Assembly: GCA_002423285.1 (NCBI GenBank) | Contig: DIVF01000007.1 | Coordinates: 1-30,402 of the forward strand | Direction of reading: 5' to 3' | Length of the DNA stretch: 30,402 nt | Origin: Micavibrio sp. UBA6139 | GTDB taxonomy: Bacteria; Pseudomonadota; Alphaproteobacteria; Micavibrionales; Micavibrionaceae | Part shown: in pieces, positions 24,928-30,402 of the stretch | Numbering within the stretch: position 1 is the stretch's first letter | Layout of the letters: every line of letters starts with the position of its first letter | Program-made: the position numbers and the translations under genes | The notes under the pieces: generated by a model | What the model was told of the DNA's origin: nothing | Seen by the model: only the letters and a program-made list of their open reading frames with translations | The model's database searches: none

Positions 24928-26421
24928 ATGACCCGCCGCCTTATATGCCTTTTGATCGTTCTTGCTTCATTTTTTGCCATGCCAACCCGTGCCGCAACAC
25001 CGGACGGGTTTTCGTTGCTTGCCGCAGGCGGGGCTGGGGGGTGGTTGAATGTGACGCGGCCCTTAACGGTGGATGATATGCAAGGGCGGCTGGTCCTGCT
25101 CGATTTTTGGACCTATGGCTGCATCAATTGCATACAGGTCATTCCTGATCTGGAATATCTGGAAGAAAAATACGGCGATCAATTGCTGATCCTTGGGGTT
25201 CATTCGGCCAAGTTTGACGGCGAGAAGGGTAATGCCCGCATTTTATCGGCCGCCAAACGCTTTGGCTTAAAGCATCCGGTCATCAACGATTCTGATTATC
25301 GCATCTGGAAATCATATCAGGTGGGGGCTTGGCCAACACTTATTCTATTGGATAGTACGGGGCGCGAAGTGAACCGTTACACCGGTGAAGGCAACCGCGC
25401 TGCCATGGACCGTGATATTGAAAAGGCCGCAGCGGGTCAGCCCGCGCCAGTCGCGCTCGAAAGTTTAATCGCGCAGGATGACCATTCCTCAATCCTGTCT
25501 TTCCCCGCCCGCATAAGCGCGGGCGATCAGATGTTGTTTATTGCCGATGCCGGTCATAACCGGATCTTGGGGGTTGGTCTTGATGGGAAAATTCAGTTTG
25601 TGATTGGTTCCGGGGCACGCGGGGACCGTGACGGCGCATTGTATGAGGCTACATTCAATCAGCCACGTGGGTTGGTCTACACGCAATCTGGCCTTTATAT
25701 CGCCGATACGGGCAACCATAAAATTCGCCGCGTTGATCTAAAATCCGGACAGGTGACAACGGTGGCGGGCACCGGTGTTCGGGGGCGCATTCGTGAGGGG
25801 GTTGATTTGCCCGGTGCCACCACCGCCATTGCATCGCCGTGGGATTTAGAAGATATGGGCGATGGGCGTCATCTGGCCATTGCCATGGCAGGGATTCATC
25901 AAATTTGGACACTTGATACGCTCAACAATACCGTATCCGTCACCGCCGGGAATGGGCGCGAAGATATTGTTGATGGTCCTGCGGGACGTGCTGAGATTGC
26001 ACAAACCAGTGGTCTATCAAGATCTGGTGATGCGCTGTTCTTCGTTGATGCAGAAAGTTCTGCGCTGCGCGTCTTTAAGGATAATGCGGTTACAACATTA
26101 ATCGGCACAGGCTTGTTTGATTTTGGCAATCGCGACGGTGTTTATCCGGAGGCAAGGTTGCAACATCCCCAAGGGTTATATGCGGATGAGGCGAAAATTA
26201 TTGTGGCGGATACCTATAACAACGCTTTGCGCATCTATGACCGTAAAGCGCGCAATCTTTCCACGCTGACCCTGACGGGCGCGGCGCTGAATGAGCCCGG
26301 AGATGTTTTCCTCTATCAAGGGGTGCTGTATGTCGTGGACACCAATCATCATGACATTAAAAAAGTAAATATACAGACCGGCGCAGTCACCGCCTTTACC
26401 ATCCGCGATATCAAAAAATAA
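24928..26421 (+). CDS. Exported thioredoxin-like/NHL-repeat protein
   Basis: A two-domain protein. From the ATG at 24928 a signal peptide (TRRLICLLIVLASFFAM, cleavage near TRAA) precedes a TlpA-like thioredoxin fold. The CINC active site is at residues 65-68 in FWTYGCINCIQ, with the cis-Pro in GAWPTLILL. NHL-type beta-propeller repeats follow: LFIADAGHNRI, LYIADTGNHKI, FVDAESSALRV, IVADTYNNALRI and LYVVDTNHHDI. The order thioredoxin then propeller is that of the NHLRC2-like family, which occurs in bacteria and animals. A redox role in the periplasm is likely; the partner is unknown. Earlier ATGs at 24862 or 24913 would add residues before the signal and lack good ribosome sites; the start is therefore moderately certain. 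Confidence 0.88.
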   Translation: MTRRLICLLIVLASFFAMPTRAATPDGFSLLAAGGAGGWLNVTRPLTVDDMQGRLVLLDFWTYGCINCIQVIPDLEYLEEKYGDQLLILGVHSAKFDGEKGNARILSAAKRFGLKHPVINDSDYRIWKSYQVGAWPTLILLDSTGREVNRYTGEGNRAAMDRDIEKAAAGQPAPVALESLIAQDDHSSILSFPARISAGDQMLFIADAGHNRILGVGLDGKIQFVIGSGARGDRDGALYEATFNQPRGLVYTQSGLYIADTGNHKIRRVDLKSGQVTTVAGTGVRGRIREGVDLPGATTAIASPWDLEDMGDGRHLAIAMAGIHQIWTLDTLNNTVSVTAGNGREDIVDGPAGRAEIAQTSGLSRSGDALFFVDAESSALRVFKDNAVTTLIGTGLFDFGNRDGVYPEARLQHPQGLYADEAKIIVADTYNNALRIYDRKARNLSTLTLTGAALNEPGDVFLYQGVLYVVDTNHHDIKKVNIQTGAVTAFTIRDIKK

Positions 26422-26462
26422 TCATTCCGCCTGAAAACATGCGCGGCATCTATGCATTTGTT

Positions 26463-26912
26463 TTAACGGCTGCGGGTCAGGAATTTATCCAGTTGATTGG
26501 CAAAATTTTCGCGGTCTTTTTGGTTAAAACTTGCGGGGCCGCCGCTGATTTCGCTTAAGCCGCTGCGCAAGCTATCCATCAAATCGCGCATCCGCAATAC
26601 GGGGCCGATATTATCAGCCGTATAAAGCTCCCCGCGCGGGTTCAGGGCAAAGCCTCCTTTTTGCGTCACCGCATAGGCCAAAGGAATATCCGCTGTGATC
26701 ACCAGATCATTGACTTCGCACAGCTCCACAATCCGGTGATCGGCCACGTCAAACCCGGCTTCGACCTGTATCATCTTGATGTAAGCGGATGGCGGGATTT
26801 GTAAATATTGATTGGCAACCAGTGTTACCTGAATCGCACGTTTATCGGCAACGCGAAACAAGATTTCCTTGATCACCTTGGGGCAGGCATCGGCATCAAC
26901 CCAGATTGTCAT
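26463..26912 (-). CDS. yaiI: YaiI/YqxD family (UPF0178) protein
   Basis: A 149-residue cytoplasmic protein matching the UPF0178 family in length and motifs. It begins MTIWVDADACPKVIKEILFR, with a DADACP acidic cluster. LVITADIPLAYAVTQKGG and ALNPRGELYT follow, then the C-terminal ISGGPASFNQKDRENFANQLD. The fold is expected to be PIN-like, with the acidic residues as a possible metal site, but the function of the family is not established. It converges on the thioredoxin-NHL gene with 41 bp between the stops. Confidence 0.95.
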   Translation of the reverse strand: MTIWVDADACPKVIKEILFRVADKRAIQVTLVANQYLQIPPSAYIKMIQVEAGFDVADHRIVELCEVNDLVITADIPLAYAVTQKGGFALNPRGELYTADNIGPVLRMRDLMDSLRSGLSEISGGPASFNQKDRENFANQLDKFLTRSR

Positions 26913-26988
26913 GTCGTCTATCCGCCTATATCCGAAACAGCATCTGTTATAAGTTTATGCAGTTTTTGCTGTTTCGTAAATGGGCTGG

Positions 26989-29070
26989 CTACACGGCCCA
27001 ACGTTCACGAATGCTCTCTTGCATATGCTCATCAGCCAGTCCGTTTTCATGCAGATAGGCAAGGGCGCGCGTTCCCGATGCCGCCAGCGAACGATTGGCA
27101 AGGTTTTCGAGATAGGGTGAAAGTTCATCCTTGAACAATGCGACCAGATCTTCTGCTTTGGTGCCGGAACGGTCCTTGTAGCGGCGATACAGAGAGATCA
27201 CCTCATCATAGGCCTCTGGCAGGAAAACCGGATGATCGAATTCCGTTTGCATTTGTTCGATTGTTTTGATGGCTTTGCGGGCCATGATCATCTGCGCACG
27301 GTAATATTCCAGTTTTTGCTGATGGCTGAGTTCGCGTTGACGGTCAAAGGGCATCTGCACAAAATTGACGAGGTGCTCGAAAATATCCTTGCGGTCTTTA
27401 TAGGTGTTGATCAGATGCGCGTCTTCTTTTAGCTCCTCAATCTTATCAAGGCGGCCGCCCAGCTTACTGTAGATTCTGCGGAAGGTTTTCTCGCTGACCT
27501 CTTCGTTAATGAACAGGCGTTTCACGGCCTTTTTCTCAACATGGACCATGGCAAGATGCAAGGATTGCTTGAAAACGGCAATCCCGTGTTTCTCGATCAG
27601 ATATTGACGCTGGGTTTCTGCTTCTTTGAGCTTATTGGCAACCTTGGCGGCAGAGACATCATATTGTTCCTGGCTCAAGAAACCTTTGGTCTTGTAATGA
27701 TCAAGCTGTGATTTTTCCTGCAGCAAGTAATAGATCGCCAGATCCGCTTCATGCGCCTCTTCCAGCGGGTTGTTATCGCGAATATTCAGCTTCTTCATGA
27801 TCGGTTTGATCAACGGGGCCTTGATAAAAAGCGTCGTCAGAATGCAGCCGATTGTGAGGGCCAGCAACAAATCTTGCGGGCTATGTTCATAGGTCCATCC
27901 CGGAACGGTGAAGTCTTTGGGGATCAGCATGACGATAATGATCGATAACGCGCCGCGCAGGCTGCCCCAGGCCAGTAATTTTTGCCACGACGCCGGTATC
28001 GGCCTTTCCAGTTTTGTCATGTTGAGGGGGAGCGTGACCGAATAAACCGCGATGACACGGGCTGTCGCCACGACCATAACCGTCACCAGAATCGGCAACC
28101 ACAGTTCAGCCAAATTGACATCGGCGCTGGCGAACAACAATCCCGCCATTAAGAAGACAAGGGAGTTGATAACGAAAGCCATGTGTTCAATCAATTTTGT
28201 CAGGTATTCGTCAACACGCGGTGCCAGAACGTGACGTGAGTAATTGCCCATGAACAGTGCCGCCACAGCCGTCGCAATGATCGGCGAAATATGGACAAAA
28301 CCCATTTCGTTGATCATCTCGCTCAGGATAAAGACCGTATGCGCCGATATAAGCATCAGCGTCACGGTTACAAATTCATTTGATTTGGTCAGGCGCAAGG
28401 CGCGAGAGAAAATGCCAGCCATCAGCAGGCCAAAACCAACCCCCAAAAGGACCATCATGCTGAACTGGACAAGCCCGTGAAGGACCGTTTCGGATCCGTG
28501 GAAGCCGCCCATGGCGATGCTGAGCATGACGAAGAAGATGGCCATTGCCGTGCCATCATTCACAAGGCTTTCGCCTTCAAAAATATTCGCCAGCCGGCGC
28601 GGTACGCCGCATTCCTTGAAGATCGACAGGGCCGCCACCGGATCGGTCGGGGATATCAGGGCACCAAAAATAAAGGCGATAGCCAGCGGCATGTGAATAC
28701 CGATCAGCGGCATAATTAAATATAATGCCATAGCAATCAGCACAGTGGAGACCAGCAGCGATACCACCGACATCAGGCCGATGACCCAGACGCTGTCCAA
28801 TATTTTTCGAATGTTCATGTTAAACGCGGATTCAAAAATCAGAATCGGCAGGAAGATATAAAAGAGCAATTCCGGTGTCAGGACCATGTCACCTAAAAAA
28901 CCAAAAACATTTTTCAGGTAGGGCAGATTGACAACGGGGATGAGCAACAAACCAACAAAGACCAGCAGAACCGTATAGGGTAGCTTGAACCGCTTCGCCG
29001 TAAAGAAAATGACGGTAGATAGGGCGATCAGCGCAAAAAGGGCCAAAGCGGATGTGATGCTTAAATCCAT
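26989..29070 (-). CDS. CPA1-family Na+/H+ antiporter with long cytoplasmic tail
   Basis: An inner-membrane cation/proton exchanger, likely for Na+ or K+ and pH balance. Of 693 residues the first ~415 hold about twelve hydrophobic helices with the family signatures FGALISPTDPVAALSIF (TDP near residues 139-141) and FEGESLVNDGTAMAIF (ND near 172), where the paired Asp residues bind the ion. The last ~270 residues are soluble and strongly helical, rich in Lys, Glu and Gln, and may form a coiled coil; this tail is longer than in minimal NhaP. No TrkA-N (RCK) or cyclic-nucleotide domain motif is seen. The ATG has AAGAG 12 bases upstream, a weak site. The ion is not determined from sequence. Confidence 0.92.
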   Translation of the reverse strand: MDLSITSALALFALIALSTVIFFTAKRFKLPYTVLLVFVGLLLIPVVNLPYLKNVFGFLGDMVLTPELLFYIFLPILIFESAFNMNIRKILDSVWVIGLMSVVSLLVSTVLIAMALYLIMPLIGIHMPLAIAFIFGALISPTDPVAALSIFKECGVPRRLANIFEGESLVNDGTAMAIFFVMLSIAMGGFHGSETVLHGLVQFSMMVLLGVGFGLLMAGIFSRALRLTKSNEFVTVTLMLISAHTVFILSEMINEMGFVHISPIIATAVAALFMGNYSRHVLAPRVDEYLTKLIEHMAFVINSLVFLMAGLLFASADVNLAELWLPILVTVMVVATARVIAVYSVTLPLNMTKLERPIPASWQKLLAWGSLRGALSIIIVMLIPKDFTVPGWTYEHSPQDLLLALTIGCILTTLFIKAPLIKPIMKKLNIRDNNPLEEAHEADLAIYYLLQEKSQLDHYKTKGFLSQEQYDVSAAKVANKLKEAETQRQYLIEKHGIAVFKQSLHLAMVHVEKKAVKRLFINEEVSEKTFRRIYSKLGGRLDKIEELKEDAHLINTYKDRKDIFEHLVNFVQMPFDRQRELSHQQKLEYYRAQMIMARKAIKTIEQMQTEFDHPVFLPEAYDEVISLYRRYKDRSGTKAEDLVALFKDELSPYLENLANRSLAASGTRALAYLHENGLADEHMQESIRERWAV

Positions 29071-29445
29071 GATAGGGGTACTCTTGATTTAGTTAACATA
29101 TAAAATTGTGCAGCTGCGAACTATTACGCCCAACCTTGACCGATGCGCAAGCAAATTCGCCTGAATTTGAGGCGGACTCTTTCAGACGGCAGTCAGATTT
29201 ATATTTTGATTTTATGTTCTGCTTGCTGAAATACAATGGGGACAAGAGGCGCTTAAACACGCATAAGCGCCTGTCGGAGCAGTCGGATTCACCCCCCCGC
29301 GCCACGAATTTTATATTATGTCAATTTGATGGTGCGGGATCGTTTTAGATCAAATAATCCAGCTAACCTTGTTATAGCCTTATTACGGCGACCCTTTAAC
29401 ACAGGGTGGCAAAGAATATAATGTGGCATGCCTCATCTTAGCGGG
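29071..29445. other. 375-bp intergenic region with one hairpin
   Basis: No convincing gene is seen. A perfect 9-base inverted repeat (AGGCGCTTA at 29247-29255 and TAAGCGCCT at 29264-29272, 8-base loop) lies about 175 bases after the SOUL-family gene on the minus strand and about 180 bases before the antiporter start. No U tract follows on either strand. The rest is AT-rich and probably includes the antiporter promoter. Confidence 0.5.
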
Positions 29446-30087
29446 TTACTCAGAAATCTTTACCATCACTTCATTGCGTTTCATGAAGGGGGGAGTCCAC
29501 GGCGGGTTGTAAAATGCATATACGGGTTCACCATCGGTACTCATTTTGTTGTCTCTGATCCATGTCATTAATTCAGTTTTATGAGACATGAGATTGTTAT
29601 CTGTATTGGGCCCGGAGAAGCGAATGACAGCAGCTTTGTATTCCGGAATTTCCATGAATTTTATACGTGTATCATTGGGCTTCGGGAGCGATGAAAGCGT
29701 ATATTCAGCAGGCATGATAAAGCTGACTTTCCATTCATTTTGATTTTCTCCTGCTTCTTGTGTCACTGGCGCTGTCATAGCAATTCTTCGCCCTTTAGAG
29801 ACTTCAGGCTGCTGCGTTACTGGTGCAGTCATTTCTATGGATTGCTGACCAGCATTCCCGCCAAAGATATATCCGGCCAGAATGCGAAAGCCCTCATTTA
29901 TGGCTTCACCCCTTTCGCCGGTTGTGGTGACTTCTGCGGCGATCATGGGATCATAGGCTCGGATTTCAATGTCTCCGTCCTTCCTGACACTCTTCCAGCT
30001 AGGCTCCGGTGTTTTTGCCACGATTGAACAGCCTCCGACAAAGAGAGAAACGAGTAACAGGGGGATGATGGTTTTCATGGAAGTCAT
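29446..30087 (-). CDS. SOUL/haem-binding-family lipoprotein
   Basis: A 213-residue protein with a lipoprotein signal: a hydrophobic core then VGGCSIV, Cys20 being the likely lipidated residue. The mature domain is SOUL-like (SWKSVRKDGDIEIRAYDPMIAAE, then two copies of the MTAPVTQ motif, SIEMTAPVTQ and RIAMTAPVTQ, and a YAFYNPPWTPPFMKRNEVM end). SOUL proteins bind haem or other tetrapyrroles in some cases, but the bacterial role is poorly known. The ATG at 30087 is chosen because AGGA lies nine bases upstream; the longer reading from 30156 would begin within what looks like foreign integrase-derived sequence. It is probably periplasmic, anchored in a membrane. Confidence 0.88.
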   Translation of the reverse strand: MTSMKTIIPLLLVSLFVGGCSIVAKTPEPSWKSVRKDGDIEIRAYDPMIAAEVTTTGERGEAINEGFRILAGYIFGGNAGQQSIEMTAPVTQQPEVSKGRRIAMTAPVTQEAGENQNEWKVSFIMPAEYTLSSLPKPNDTRIKFMEIPEYKAAVIRFSGPNTDNNLMSHKTELMTWIRDNKMSTDGEPVYAFYNPPWTPPFMKRNEVMVKISE

Positions 30088-30089
30088 GT

Positions 30090-30289
30090 AGTCTGATCCT
30101 GAGCAAATGCAAATCAAGAGGATAGCCAAGCATATTGGCAAGCTGTAAGGCGTCACTTGGGTTTCTGGTACTAAGGGGGACTTTTATGTGTGTTGTCTTC
30201 TCGTCAGGATGAAAGCGAGAAGGAATGGTGCAGTGGAAATAGAAAGCATTGTGTCGAGATAAGCTCAAATAGGTTGGGTTAGTCCGCCG
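30090..30289 (-). pseudogene. 5' fragment of a tyrosine recombinase (integrase)-like gene
   Basis: A minus-strand open frame (in-frame stop just upstream at 30296-30298) reads RRTNPTYLSLSRHNAFYF, then TIPSRFHP and IKVPLSTRNPSDALQLANML. This resembles the N-terminal DUF6538-type arm/SAM-like region of phage-type integrases (a sequence of the 'YLRRRNGVYYFRRRIPxDLR...VSLxTxDPxEAxRLA' kind). After about 65 residues it stops resembling this and merges out of frame with the start of the SOUL gene. No ATG is present and the catalytic domain is absent, so it is a relic. The identification rests on pattern memory alone. Confidence 0.45.
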
Positions 30290-30402
30290 TACAACTCAAA
30301 GACATTACATGCGTGCTGCTGAGCGTGTGAAGCCATCAAAAACAGCATTTGAATAGTACAGTTGCAGTTTTAGGGGTGAGCTGAGCCATTGATAAATGGT
30401 GC

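Noticed and set aside
1..30402. CRISPR array, transposase, rRNA or tRNA genes
   Set aside because: No regularly spaced direct repeats, transposase motifs or RNA-gene cores were seen on either strand.

Overview
The window looks like chromosomal DNA of a Gram-negative alphaproteobacterium. Pointers are a 1607-residue NAD-specific glutamate dehydrogenase of the large L_180 type, an alphaproteobacterial-style 3-hydroxybutyrate dehydrogenase, outer-membrane machinery, and moderate GC by eye. A Micavibrio-like or Rhodospirillales-like host is possible, but that is inference from protein style, not a database match. I see no rRNA, tRNA, CRISPR array or intact insertion sequence.

Region 1 (1-6128, minus strand) holds energy and amino-acid catabolism: glutamate dehydrogenase, a small membrane protein, and a 3-hydroxybutyrate dehydrogenase whose stop codon overlaps the start of the small gene. 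Region 2 (6327-11425, plus strand) has an unrecognised 435-residue protein and then a compact phenylalanine/tyrosine catabolic operon: 4-hydroxyphenylpyruvate dioxygenase, fumarylacetoacetase, maleylacetoacetate isomerase, phenylalanine 4-hydroxylase. Homogentisate 1,2-dioxygenase, which must act between the first and third of these, is not in the window. Region 3 (11422-16341) has a small secreted protein, an unknown protein divergent from a TelA-like protein with a glycine-rich hydrophobic insertion, and a two-gene unit of an AMIN-domain putative lipoprotein and prephenate dehydrogenase.

Region 4 (16516-22014) is the most interesting part. It is a self-contained surface-fibre locus: two secreted DUF4402-type subunits, a PapD-like periplasmic chaperone, and, divergently, a 1068-residue usher-like outer-membrane protein. 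That protein has an unusual N-terminal domain, a plug-like beta domain, a predicted barrel and a C-terminal set of SdrD-B/carboxypeptidase-regulatory-like and SPOR-like segments. A strong terminator between the presumed major subunit gene and the chaperone gene would favour excess subunit. This looks like a non-classical chaperone-usher system.

Region 5 (22020-30402) holds an unknown small protein, an exported EF-hand protein, a UDP-sugar dehydrogenase, a thioredoxin-NHL repeat protein, a YaiI/UPF0178 protein, a CPA1 Na+/H+ antiporter with a long cytoplasmic tail, and a SOUL-family lipoprotein. Just upstream of the SOUL gene lies what appears to be a 5' fragment of a tyrosine recombinase gene, suggesting that the right edge is the scar of a mobile element.
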